From Algorimicrobium algoritergicola (GTDB lineage Bacteria; Bacteroidota; Bacteroidia; Flavobacteriales; Flavobacteriaceae): a stretch of 64,000 nt of DNA. The notes beneath the pieces were generated by a model. The model was not told the origin of the DNA, ran no database searches, and worked only from the letters and a program-made list of their open reading frames with translations. Positions 45,342 to 53,846 of this stretch are shown piece after piece. The translations under genes and the position numbers were made by a program. Numbering within the stretch: the first letter of the stretch is position 1; each line of letters opens with the position of its first letter. Location of the stretch: positions 62,001 through 126,000 of the forward strand of contig NZ_VSKL01000003.1 in NCBI RefSeq assembly GCF_008086165.1, written 5' to 3'.

Positions 45342-46595
45342 ATGACAAACAAACTATTTTATTTTACACTTATATTATTCAGTTTCCTCTCCTGCCAAAC
45401 GAAACCGGAAGCAAAAGGCGAAAGTTTAGAAAATCTGAACAACAATAAAATTGACAGTCTCGCAAACCGCTACCTAGAATTAAACCGTTTTAGTGGTGCT
45501 ATTTTAGTTTCTAAAAACGATAGCATTATTTATAATCGAAATTTCGGATTAGCAAATTATGAGAATAACATAGAATTCACAAACAAAACCGCTTTTAAAA
45601 TTGGTAGGATTTCCGAATTGATTACCGCTGGAATTATTCACAAAATGGAAAAAGAAGGCGCTTTCAGATTGTCTGATAGTATTTCAGAATATATTCCAGA
45701 CATAAAAAACACGTTCACAATTGAAGACTTACTAAATCACAAAACCAATTTACCAACCATTCAGCAAATTCAAGAGGAAAACCCAGAGCTAGATTATGAA
45801 ACGGTTGTTTTTACCAATATAGCATTGTCATCCTCTAAAAAACCTGAATACAGCGAATTAAATTACAATATATTAGGCATGCTTATTGAAAAAATAAGCG
45901 AAAAAACCTTTCAAGAAAATCTTGCTAATTACGGTAATGACCTGAAATTAGAAAATACTTTTTTCAACAAAACAAATGCTATTTTAGCTACGGGTTATTT
46001 GTTTCATAATTATCGCGGCACTGGACTTGAATTGCAAAAAGCGCCTGTTTCTAATTTGGAAATAACATTTAGTAGTAACGGATTGAAATCCACCATCTCC
46101 GATTTAGCAAAAATAATTAACGCATCATCCAAAAAGTCATTAGAAATTGATGGTTATATGGAAGATGATGGTTTCAGCTATTCATTGATTCATAATCCAG
46201 AAACGAAAACGACCATTATTATTTTATCTAATCGCAGGCATCCCGTTGCTGAAGAAATTTCAAACAGTATTGAAGCCATACTAAAAAACAAGAATTATAG
46301 GCTTCCTTTAGCTAGAAAACCTGTGAAAATCAATAAAAATCTGCTCAAAGAATATGCTGGAAACTACGCATTAAATGAAAATATGAATATAGAAGTTTTA
46401 ACCAAAAATGACAGTCTATTTCTTATAATGGGACCGAATACAATATATTTAGTACCTCAATCTTCCAATCAATTTTACATGGAAGATCGGGATGCTTCCA
46501 TGCGCTTTTTGAAAAACACAGATAGTTTGGTGTATCAGGTTGAATTATTAGATGCATTTTTATCAGGTAATAAAATAAATCGCAAAAACAAATAG
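45342..46595 (+). CDS. Beta-lactamase-fold lipoprotein with altered active site
   Basis: 417 residues. Lipobox FLSC (Cys18). The fold is that of the serine beta-lactamase/D-Ala-D-Ala carboxypeptidase family: FSGAILVSKNDSIIYNRNFG, then FKIGRISELITAGII where related proteins have F-x-IGS-x-SK. At the SxxK box the Ser is Arg89 and the Lys is Glu92, so the nucleophile and base are both gone. The YxN box reads YSE (170-172). It is thus probably non-catalytic, perhaps binding muropeptides. ATG 45342 chosen for the signal peptide. Part of a run with the CPBP protease and the next hydrolase. Confidence 0.8.
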   Translation: MTNKLFYFTLILFSFLSCQTKPEAKGESLENLNNNKIDSLANRYLELNRFSGAILVSKNDSIIYNRNFGLANYENNIEFTNKTAFKIGRISELITAGIIHKMEKEGAFRLSDSISEYIPDIKNTFTIEDLLNHKTNLPTIQQIQEENPELDYETVVFTNIALSSSKKPEYSELNYNILGMLIEKISEKTFQENLANYGNDLKLENTFFNKTNAILATGYLFHNYRGTGLELQKAPVSNLEITFSSNGLKSTISDLAKIINASSKKSLEIDGYMEDDGFSYSLIHNPETKTTIIILSNRRHPVAEEISNSIEAILKNKNYRLPLARKPVKINKNLLKEYAGNYALNENMNIEVLTKNDSLFLIMGPNTIYLVPQSSNQFYMEDRDASMRFLKNTDSLVYQVELLDAFLSGNKINRKNK

Positions 46596-46630
46596 TTGTA
46601 AACTTGAAAAAGGATAAAAAATCGCAACCC

Positions 46631-47275
46631 ATGAAAATAAACAATATCATTTATATCCTGTTTTTCGTAACACTTTTTGCCTGCGGAAAAGATTCAGATG
46701 ATAAGTATATTTTCTTCTTACACAACCGCTTTTTAGAAGAACATGAACTGCAAGACGAGCATCCGGAATTTGGACGGACAGAATACACCGAAATCATTTC
46801 CGAATTTAAAAAAAATGGCTTTCAAGTCATTAGCGAAAAGCGACACGGCAATGTCAATGCTAGAGATTATGCTATTGGAATTGTAACCCAAATTGATAGC
46901 CTTATTAAAACCGGCATTAAGCCTCATAAAATAACAGTGGTTGGCACATCCAAAGGCGGTTATATTGCACAATATGTTTCTACCTTGGCAAATAATCCCG
47001 ATTTGAATTTTGTTTTTATTGCGTGTTTTAGGGAACGTGATATTCAAAATATACCTGAAATAAATTATTGTGGAAATATTCTAACTATTTATGAAAAATC
47101 GGATTCGTTTGGTGTTTCAGCAATTGAACGCAAGGAAAATTCAACTTGCAAAATCAAACATTTTAAAGAAATTGAACTCAATACGGCATTGGGTCATGGC
47201 TTTTTATTCAAACCGCTTAAAGTTTGGATGGAACCAACTATGCAATGGGCAAATGGAAATTACAACCTTAAATAA
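46631..47275 (+). CDS. Small alpha/beta-hydrolase-like lipoprotein
   Basis: 214 residues; lipobox LFAC (Cys18). The nucleophile elbow is VVGTSKGGYIA (Ser107, GxSxG), and HGFLFKP near the end could give the His. The N-terminal strand order and a FLHNRF segment support a compact alpha/beta hydrolase. ATG 46631 is used; TTG 46604 would put a basic segment before the signal peptide. Downstream of the beta-lactamase-like gene by 35 bases. Confidence 0.7.
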   Translation: MKINNIIYILFFVTLFACGKDSDDKYIFFLHNRFLEEHELQDEHPEFGRTEYTEIISEFKKNGFQVISEKRHGNVNARDYAIGIVTQIDSLIKTGIKPHKITVVGTSKGGYIAQYVSTLANNPDLNFVFIACFRERDIQNIPEINYCGNILTIYEKSDSFGVSAIERKENSTCKIKHFKEIELNTALGHGFLFKPLKVWMEPTMQWANGNYNLK

Positions 47276-47433
47276 ATATCATGTAATAGTTACACATAAA
47301 GTTTTAGACCATTTATGCATTATCTATCATTATAAAATTAGGTGATTATATTTTTAGTATGGCAACCATTTGCCAAAATGTTGTGTCTTTTTAAATAAAG
47401 CACATACTAATTAACCTATAAACTGAATAATTA

Positions 47434-47841
47434 ATTAGGCTAGAAAACCCAACAATAAACATCAAACTAAAACTAGCCGCATTATGGGCTTCGGTAACAT
47501 TCTGCTATTTATATGGTGATTATTTTGAGCTGTATACACCTGGTAAAATTGACAGCCTACTTACTGGTAAAAACATTTTAGACAGTCCAATTAGCTTATT
47601 AATTGCGTCTATCATTTTAGCTATTCCTTCAATTATGGTATTAGGATCTCATATTCTAAAACCCAAACTAAACCGAATTCTCAACTTTCTTTTTGGTTCT
47701 ATATTTACGCTAATGCTGCTATTCATAGCTGTTAATTCTTTAACAGCTATGAATAGCTTTTACGTGTTTTTTGCAATATTAGAAAGCATCATTACATCCC
47801 TAATTATTTGGTATTATTGGAGTTGGCCAAGAATAAATTAA
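47434..47841 (+). pseudogene. DUF6326-like membrane protein gene with no normal start codon
   Basis: The frame is open from just after TAA 47428-47430 to TAA 47839 and encodes four membrane segments with LAALWASVTFCYLYGDYFELYTPGKID-type family features near the N-terminus. There is no ATG, GTG or TTG at the expected start; ATT at 47434 is the nearest possible codon, while ATG 47635 would remove half the protein. Either a rare ATT start or a pseudogene with a lost start. Family call from memory. Confidence 0.55.
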
Positions 47842-47903
47842 AACTATAAAAATTATATAGAAATTTGACATAATCGAATAGGTTCTCTAAAATTAAAAAA
47901 AGA

Positions 47904-47911
47904 TATCTTTG
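47904..47911 (+). promoter_or_regulatory. -7 box of the T9SS-cargo gene
   Basis: TATCTTTG matches the -7 consensus; 24 bases before the ATG at 47936. A -33 TTG at the right distance is not seen. Confidence 0.5.
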
Positions 47912-47935
47912 TTGCTTAACCCAAATCTATTTATT

Positions 47936-48907
47936 ATGAAAAAAATTTTACTTATTTGCTTTGCATTCCTTATTGGAAATCACACAATTTCCGCACAAAC
48001 AACCTTAACAGCTGGTGATATTGCTTTTGTAGCGTTAAATGCTGATGGTTCAGTCGATCAATTTTCGTTTGTATTATTGAAAACTATTGAATCTGGAACG
48101 GAAATAAAATTCACAGATCAAGGTTGGACAGATGGCGTTGGTTTTAACAATACGAATGGTGATAATGGTGTATTTGTTTGGACTGCAACTAGCGGCTTGA
48201 CTATAGGTACAGTCGTAAATATCACGACTAATAACGGAAACGGCACACCAATTGCCTCAATAGGTTCCTGCTCTGGTTCTGCCATGCTTATTTCAATTAT
48301 TGGTGATCAAATTTTTGCTTTTCAAGGGACATTTGATAGTTCAGCAAGTTTTATAACTGCAATTCACTTTAATTTAGTTGCAGGAACAACCAATGCGGCT
48401 AATTGGGATGGAGCATCCAGCACTAACTCTACTTCAGCATTACCAGATACACTTACCAATGGTGTAAATGCTATCTGGGTTTACAATATTTTAGACAACT
48501 CCGAAATAGACAATATGATATACAATTGCGCAGTAGCTATTGGTGATGTATCTGTAGTTAGAGCTGCAATAAATAATGTAGCAAATTGGACGGTTAACAA
48601 TATAACAGAATACGTTCAAATACCATTTCCATGTTCTTTTAGTCCTACATTAAGCATTCAAACAGGTGTAAACTCCAAGAAAGCTTCTGTTTTCCCTAAT
48701 CCTACAAACGGTTTGGTGAACTTAAAATTAAACGATTTACGTAATGTTACCGTAAATATCTATAATATTGCTGGGCAATTAATTTATTCGGAAAACAGCA
48801 TTAATTCAGAAAATTTCAGCTTTAATTTAAACGTAGATTCTGGCATGTACCTTATGGAATTACGTTCAGAACAACAAACACAACAGTTTAAATTGATAAA
48901 AAAATAA
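47936..48907 (+). CDS. Secreted protein with type-A T9SS sorting domain
   Basis: 323 residues. Signal peptide ending ISAQ, an N-terminal domain with AGDIAFVALNADGSVDQFSF, resembling secreted LTD/hydrolase-associated modules, and a C-terminal type IX secretion sorting domain of about 75 residues starting at SVFPNPTNG with the typical NIYNIAGQLIYS and ending in QFKLIKK. Exported by SPI then T9SS to the surface or medium. ATG 47936; the first nine codons of a longer frame precede the signal. Confidence 0.82.
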   Translation: MKKILLICFAFLIGNHTISAQTTLTAGDIAFVALNADGSVDQFSFVLLKTIESGTEIKFTDQGWTDGVGFNNTNGDNGVFVWTATSGLTIGTVVNITTNNGNGTPIASIGSCSGSAMLISIIGDQIFAFQGTFDSSASFITAIHFNLVAGTTNAANWDGASSTNSTSALPDTLTNGVNAIWVYNILDNSEIDNMIYNCAVAIGDVSVVRAAINNVANWTVNNITEYVQIPFPCSFSPTLSIQTGVNSKKASVFPNPTNGLVNLKLNDLRNVTVNIYNIAGQLIYSENSINSENFSFNLNVDSGMYLMELRSEQQTQQFKLIKK

Positions 48908-49309
48908 ACTGTACCTTTTTATAATTTAGAATACATATATTTTAGCGTCGCGTTTCATGAATGAAAATTGTTTAAAACATGGACTCACGTTCGAATTTTT
49001 TTAGTTTTGAAGCTTATCAAAATCGCCTAAAATATATGTATCCTTTTTAACACGTATGTTGTTACCTCTTTAAATATGATTCGAATTGATCTAATTGGTA
49101 TTACATTCTTTATGTTGCCACTACAGCAAACATACTTATTATGAAAATAGGTTTAAATCGTAATAGTATTTTATAGAATTTTTAAACCAAAACGGCTATT
49201 CTACTCTCAAAACTCAATCGATTTTTGATTGTATCTGCCTATTTATTAGCTACCCGTGAATTTTAGGATGTGGATATTAATTAGGTGATAAATTATATTA
49301 CAGGATTTT
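48908..49309. other. Intergenic region with a wide inverted repeat
   Basis: 402 bases between the T9SS-cargo gene and the rhodanese pair. It holds the inverted repeat at 48931-49041. The rest is AT-rich with no gene or terminator-like run that I can support. Confidence 0.5.
48931..49041. repeat. Inverted repeat, 15-bp perfect arms
   Basis: ATACATATATTTTAG at 48931-48945 and its exact reverse complement at 49027-49041, separated by 81 bases. It could be a small mobile element or a fold at the 3' end of the T9SS-cargo transcript. Confidence 0.5.
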
Positions 49310-49711
49310 TTAATTTGGCACAGCAACAGCATGGCCATCATGCTCCCATTTGGAAATACCGCCTTTTAAATCATAAATTTTAGTAAAACCGGCATCTAGC
49401 ATTTTTTTAGCGCATTTAGCACTTCTACCTCCAGATTTACAGTATAAAATAACAGGTTTATCTTTATCTAACTTTAAGATATCTTCATCAAAGGTTTCGG
49501 ATAAGAAATCAATATTTTGAAAATTAGCAATATAACCTTCAGCATATTCTTCAGGAGTACGAACATCAATTAGTTGCACATCATCAAGATCTAAAAGCAT
49601 TTGCATTTCTTCAGCTGTAACAGCCTGAATAACATCGTTTTTAGACGATTGCTGGCAACTAGTAAAACCCAAAACAATAATTAATAAAGCTATTCCAAAT
49701 ATATTTTTCAT
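49310..49711 (-). CDS. Rhodanese-like lipoprotein
   Basis: 133 residues. Lipobox FTSC (Cys19), then a single rhodanese domain: VQLIDVRTPEEYAEGYI and active-site loop YCKSGGRS (Cys91). It transfers sulphur or senses redox state; being a lipoprotein it acts in the periplasm. 11 bases downstream of a second, cytoplasmic rhodanese on the same strand. Confidence 0.88.
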   Translation of the reverse strand: MKNIFGIALLIIVLGFTSCQQSSKNDVIQAVTAEEMQMLLDLDDVQLIDVRTPEEYAEGYIANFQNIDFLSETFDEDILKLDKDKPVILYCKSGGRSAKCAKKMLDAGFTKIYDLKGGISKWEHDGHAVAVPN

Positions 49712-49722
49712 AATTTTTTATT

Positions 49723-50037
49723 CTATGGTTCAATTACTTCACCTGTCCATTCCGTAAATCCACCCATTAAATTATAAGCATTTTCAATTCCTAATTGATT
49801 CATAATAGCACAAGCTTGCGCACTACGACCACCTGATCTACAATAGATATAGTAATTTTTTGAAGCATCTAAAGTTTGAATTTTCTCCATAAATACCTGA
49901 CTCTGAAAAATATCCAATTGTTCAGCATTAGGAATCATACCTTCCGCTACTTCTTCATCTGTACGAACATCTATAATAACTGCTTCAGTATCTTTTTCTA
50001 ATTTCTCACGCCAAGCGGCTTGTGTTAAATCTGACAT
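49723..50037 (-). CDS. Rhodanese-like protein
   Basis: 104 residues, single rhodanese domain without signal peptide; VIIDVRTDEEVAEGMI and active Cys66 in YCRSGGRS. Together with its lipoprotein neighbour it gives one cytoplasmic and one periplasmic copy in a single transcription unit. ATG 50037. Confidence 0.88.
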   Translation of the reverse strand: MSDLTQAAWREKLEKDTEAVIIDVRTDEEVAEGMIPNAEQLDIFQSQVFMEKIQTLDASKNYYIYCRSGGRSAQACAIMNQLGIENAYNLMGGFTEWTGEVIEP

Positions 50038-50088
50038 ATTAATTTTTATTTCTTCAAAATTACTACTTATTCATTAATAGACGAAAAA

Positions 50089-50115
50089 AAATCCGAAATG
50101 TTACGTTTCGGATTT
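50089..50115 (-). terminator. Terminator of the thioredoxin pair
   Basis: AAATCCGAAA and TTTCGGATTT form a 10-bp stem with a 7-base loop; on the minus strand a T-run follows. It separates the thioredoxin-fold genes from the rhodaneses. Confidence 0.85.
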
Positions 50116-50171
50116 CTTAATTTTTTCTCATTTTCTGCCAAACGCCATAGTCTGTAGAGAACATTCTAAAC

Positions 50172-50786
50172 TCATAAAACCTTTATTGTGCAACCAATGG
50201 CACGCGTTTGTGTTTCTTTAATGGTTTTTCCTGCCAATAACGCATCAACAGCATCTTCAACATATTTTTGGTTCACCGCATTGGCATCTTGATAATTATC
50301 ATCAATAGCACCTATATATTTTACTTGATTGCCATTGGATTTTTTATCCAATATGTATACATGAGGCGTTTTTGTAGCACCATATTGCGGATAAATTTTC
50401 TGCCCTTTATCCATTAAATATGGAAATGTAAAACCTTTCGCTTTGGATCTAGCTCTCATAGCTTCCATGCTATCCCCTTTCTGGATTTCAGGATTATTGG
50501 GCATAATAGCAATAACTGGATATCCTTTTGATGCATATTTTTTATCCAATGCTGTAATACGATCTTCATAAGCCACTGAATATGGACACGTATTACAGGT
50601 GAAAATCACGATAAAACCTTTGGCGTCTGTGTAATCTTTTAAGGAAACCATATTGCCATCTATATTCTCTAGGCTAAAATCAGTTGCTATATCACCTACT
50701 TTGTAGCCAGAATCTTTTGTTTTTACTGTAAAAGCAAAAAAGGATATCACTGCTAAAAGCACAAATGTTGTTTTAAGTGTTTTCAT
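50172..50786 (-). CDS. Thioredoxin-fold (redoxin/AhpC-TSA-like) secreted protein
   Basis: 204 residues, signal peptide (LLAVISFFAFT). Fold begins GDIATDFSLENIDG with the catalytic-type IFTCNTCPYS (Cys64, Cys67; CxxC). YPVIAIMPNN and KTPHVYILD are the later conserved strands, including the cis-Pro before strand 3. Likely a periplasmic redoxin. Two bases after the TlpA-like gene in the same unit. Confidence 0.85.
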   Translation of the reverse strand: MKTLKTTFVLLAVISFFAFTVKTKDSGYKVGDIATDFSLENIDGNMVSLKDYTDAKGFIVIFTCNTCPYSVAYEDRITALDKKYASKGYPVIAIMPNNPEIQKGDSMEAMRARSKAKGFTFPYLMDKGQKIYPQYGATKTPHVYILDKKSNGNQVKYIGAIDDNYQDANAVNQKYVEDAVDALLAGKTIKETQTRAIGCTIKVL

Positions 50787-50788
50787 TA

Positions 50789-51313
50789 TTATTTTAAAAA
50801 TTTATTAAGTTCTGTTTGTAATTCTTTATAGGTGAAAGTTTGCTCATAAAAAGCCCGTTTATCCTTATTATAAATAAGTGTTGCAGGAATAGCACCACTC
50901 CACTCCGCGCTTACATGGGGAATCCAACTATTAGCATCCACATCATTTAAGACTAAAATATCAGACTGTAAGTTATGCTTACTAATAAAGGGTTTAAGTT
51001 TGGTTTCATATTGATGCGGAAAATCTAAACTCACCAATAATACGTTCACATTTTCAGACTTATAATCGTTTCCTAACTTTTCAAAAGCTGGTAATTCTTT
51101 GATACAAGGCGCACACCAAGTAGCCCAAAAGTTAACCACATAAATGGTGTCATCCATTTTATTTAGAAAGGGCTTTAGTCCTTCAAAGTTATAAACAGCG
51201 AGACTATCTTCAACCTGTTCAATATTGCGATTCGTATTTTGAGTTTGTTCTTTTTTAGAAACATCTTGACAACTCCAAACGGTAAGCACCAAAAAACACA
51301 GCATATATTTCAT
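50789..51313 (-). CDS. TlpA-like thiol-disulphide oxidoreductase (lipoprotein)
   Basis: 174 residues. Lipobox VWSC (Cys15). Thioredoxin fold with NFWATWCAPC (Cys67, Cys70) and IPATLIY, the cis-Pro strand. TlpA-type proteins keep periplasmic cysteines reduced, for example in cytochrome c maturation. Forms a two-gene unit with the redoxin. Confidence 0.88.
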   Translation of the reverse strand: MKYMLCFLVLTVWSCQDVSKKEQTQNTNRNIEQVEDSLAVYNFEGLKPFLNKMDDTIYVVNFWATWCAPCIKELPAFEKLGNDYKSENVNVLLVSLDFPHQYETKLKPFISKHNLQSDILVLNDVDANSWIPHVSAEWSGAIPATLIYNKDKRAFYEQTFTYKELQTELNKFLK

Positions 51314-51409
51314 AAGCTAAAAATACATATTTGTTTTTAAATGATTTGCTGTTTAACAAACATTTAAACGAACAGAACACCTTTTAAACCTTTTTTTATG
51401 CAATAATTT

Positions 51410-51439
51410 TTGGTTAGTTAAATTTTCATTTTATATTTG
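51410..51439 (+). promoter_or_regulatory. Promoter of the trp operon
   Basis: TTG at 51410-51412, a 19-base spacer and TATATTTG at 51432-51439: both elements of the Bacteroidota promoter at the right distance, 19 bases before the leader peptide ATG. Confidence 0.7.
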
Positions 51440-51457
51440 GCATATATTAAAATACTC

Positions 51458-51520
51458 ATGAACACAATTTTAAATCATACGTGGTGGTGGAACAATCGAA
51501 ACTCAAAATTCGTGAACTAA
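51458..51520 (+). CDS. trpL: trp leader peptide with three consecutive Trp codons
   Basis: 20 codons: ATG at 51458, TGG TGG TGG at 51482-51490, TAA at 51518-51520. The product is MNTILNHTWWWNNRNSKFVN. A Trp-rich short peptide between the promoter and a terminator ahead of trpE is the classic attenuation arrangement. Confidence 0.85.
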   Translation: MNTILNHTWWWNNRNSKFVN

Positions 51521-51551
51521 TCCTATCCGTATATTTAAATTAAACATACTC

Positions 51552-51588
51552 AAAAAGGCTTGTCATTCACGACAAGCCTTTTTTTTTT
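51552..51588 (+). terminator. Attenuator terminator before trpE
   Basis: A 13-bp perfect stem (AAAAAGGCTTGTC against GACAAGCCTTTTT) with a 6-base loop, followed by a long T-run, 12 bases before the trpE ATG. A 7-base element at the end of trpL (51510-51516) can pair with the loop and start of the 3' arm (51566-51572) and so could serve as the antiterminator. Confidence 0.9.
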
Positions 51589-51600
51589 GAAATCATATTT

Positions 51601-53004
51601 ATGAAAACATTTAGTCTTTACACACATTATAAAAAAATACTTGCGGATACTATAACACCTGTGAGTGTGTACCTAAAAATTCGCGATAAATTCCCGAATA
51701 GTATTTTATTGGAAAGTAGCGATTACCATGCTAACGATAATACGTTTTCCTATATCTGTTGCAATCCTATTGCATCTATATCAGTGAAAAATGAAGAAAT
51801 CACTCAAAACTTTCCTGATGGCAGTCAATTGATTCATAAAATATCAAAAAAGAATGATGTGCTGGATAGTATTCATAAATTCACCAAGCGTTTTAAAATA
51901 CATTCGGACACCGATTTTAAATTTATAAATAATGGTGTTTTTGGTTATATGGCTTATGATGCTGTTCGCTATTTTGAAGATATTTCTATCGCTAAAAAAG
52001 AAGGTCATCAAGACATTCCAGACATTTATTATGCTGTATATCAAAATATTATTGCCATTAACCACCATAAAAACGAAGCCTATATTTTTGCACATTGTTT
52101 TAATACGGAAACAAATATTGATGAGATTTTACAACTTATTACGTCCCGAAACTTTGCTGCATTTAACTTTTCAACATCAGGAGAAACCACGTCCAATTTA
52201 ACAGATAATGCCTATAAGGAACAAGTAGAGCTTGCTAAACAACATTGTGCACGAGGTGATGTTTTTCAGTTGGTATTGTCGAAAAAATTCTCACAAAAAT
52301 TTAAAGGCGATGAGTTTAATGTCTATCGCGCTTTACGAAGTATTAATCCGTCACCTTACCTGTTTTACTTTGATTATGGCGATTTTAAAATCTTTGGAAG
52401 TTCGCCAGAAGCGCAATTAGTAGTAAAAGGAGATCAAGCAGAAATCCATCCCATAGCTGGAACATTTAAACGCACTGGAAATGATGAAAAAGACGCTATT
52501 CTTGCCAAACAGCTTTCTGAAGATGATAAGGAAAATGCCGAACACGTTATGTTGGTAGATTTAGCACGAAATGATTTAAGTCGCCATGGCAGCCAGGTAA
52601 AAGTTGAAACCTACCGAGAAGTCCAATTCTTTTCACATGTTATTCATTTGGTTAGCAAAGTTACTGGCATAAAGCACGCAGAAACAAACACTATGCAAAT
52701 GGTTGCAGATACATTTCCCGCTGGAACATTAAGTGGTGCTCCCAAGCACAAAGCCATGCAACTCATTGAAAAATATGAAACAACGAGTCGTGATTTTTAT
52801 GGAGGTGCTATCGGTTTTATGGATTTTCATGGTAATTTTAATCATGCCATTATGATTCGGACCTTTTTAAGTAAAAACCACGAATTACATTGGCAAGCTG
52901 GTGCAGGATTGGTGTCAAAATCGGATCCAGAAAGCGAATTACAAGAAGTATATAATAAATTAGGCGCTTTAACAAAGGCGATAGAATTGGCAACCGATAT
53001 TTAA
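51601..53004 (+). CDS. trpE: Anthranilate synthase component I
   Basis: 467 residues. Chorismate-binding domain with AGTFKRTGND, VKVETYREV, FPAGTLSGAPK and GGAIGFMDFHG. LLES at residues 36-39 is the Trp feedback-binding motif found in TrpE but not in PabB. With TrpG it makes anthranilate from chorismate and glutamine. ATG 51601. First structural gene after the attenuator. Confidence 0.95.
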   Translation: MKTFSLYTHYKKILADTITPVSVYLKIRDKFPNSILLESSDYHANDNTFSYICCNPIASISVKNEEITQNFPDGSQLIHKISKKNDVLDSIHKFTKRFKIHSDTDFKFINNGVFGYMAYDAVRYFEDISIAKKEGHQDIPDIYYAVYQNIIAINHHKNEAYIFAHCFNTETNIDEILQLITSRNFAAFNFSTSGETTSNLTDNAYKEQVELAKQHCARGDVFQLVLSKKFSQKFKGDEFNVYRALRSINPSPYLFYFDYGDFKIFGSSPEAQLVVKGDQAEIHPIAGTFKRTGNDEKDAILAKQLSEDDKENAEHVMLVDLARNDLSRHGSQVKVETYREVQFFSHVIHLVSKVTGIKHAETNTMQMVADTFPAGTLSGAPKHKAMQLIEKYETTSRDFYGGAIGFMDFHGNFNHAIMIRTFLSKNHELHWQAGAGLVSKSDPESELQEVYNKLGALTKAIELATDI

Positions 53005-53006
53005 AA

Positions 53007-53582
53007 ATGAAAAACAAAACACACATATTAGTTATTGATAACTACGATAGTTTTACCTATAATCTGGTGCATTATTTAGAAGATTTGGATTGCGAAGTGA
53101 CTGTAAAACGAAATGACCAACTCACTTTAGAGGAAGTTGATGCGTTTGATAAAATTGTTTTATCTCCAGGACCAGGTATTCCAGATGAAGCAGGTTTACT
53201 AAAAGCAATCATACAAAAATATGCATCAACAAAAAGCATTTTAGGAGTTTGCCTAGGTCAACAAGCCATTGGTGAAGTTTTTGGCGGAACTTTAACCAAT
53301 TTAGAAACTGTTTTTCATGGTGTTGCTACACAAATTACGGTATCAGTTGATGATGAAGCACTTTTTAATGGATTAGGGAAAAGCATGGAAGTAGGTCGTT
53401 ACCATTCATGGGTTGTTCAAGAAAATTTACCCGATGTTTTAGAAGCAACATCCTTTGATGAAAATGGGCAAATAATGTCACTTCGTCATAAAGTATTTGA
53501 TGTTCGTGGTGTTCAGTTTCATCCAGAATCTGTTTTAACACCAAATGGTAAGCAGATGTTAGCAAATTGGCTGAAGAGTTAA
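53007..53582 (+). CDS. trpG: Anthranilate synthase component II (glutamine amidotransferase)
   Basis: 191 residues. Class I amidotransferase: nucleophile Cys82 in GVCLGQQAIGE, His172 and Glu174 in FHPES. ATG 53007, 2 bases after trpE stop. Usually also serves aminodeoxychorismate synthase in bacteria that lack a separate pabA; whether it does here is unknown. Confidence 0.93.
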   Translation: MKNKTHILVIDNYDSFTYNLVHYLEDLDCEVTVKRNDQLTLEEVDAFDKIVLSPGPGIPDEAGLLKAIIQKYASTKSILGVCLGQQAIGEVFGGTLTNLETVFHGVATQITVSVDDEALFNGLGKSMEVGRYHSWVVQENLPDVLEATSFDENGQIMSLRHKVFDVRGVQFHPESVLTPNGKQMLANWLKS

Positions 53583-53801
53583 ATGGGTGAATGGAATAAA
53601 AACAAACTGTAATACATTGTAAATTTTTAGTTTTTAATGGGATTCTGAAGTTGTGAATTGTTATTGTGTTATTCGGTTACTAAGTAGGAGTGCCAAAATA
53701 ACTCATTGCCATAATAACTTAATAACTCGAAAGTCCAATAAAATAAGACTAATTAAAAAGAAAGGTTCCGTCATTAATTAAAATATCATTAACCAGAAAC
53801 G

Positions 53802-53846
53802 TCACTTCGAGTAATTTTTGAAGAACGAAATAATAGTATCAAGAAG
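53802..53846 (+). repeat. Dispersed repeat, copy 1 (upstream of trpD)
   Basis: 45 bases beginning TCACTTCGAGTAATTTTTGA, ending AAGAAG directly before the trpD ATG, where it also supplies a purine-rich ribosome site. Copy 2 is at 56287-56332; about 38 of 46 positions agree. Confidence 0.6.
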
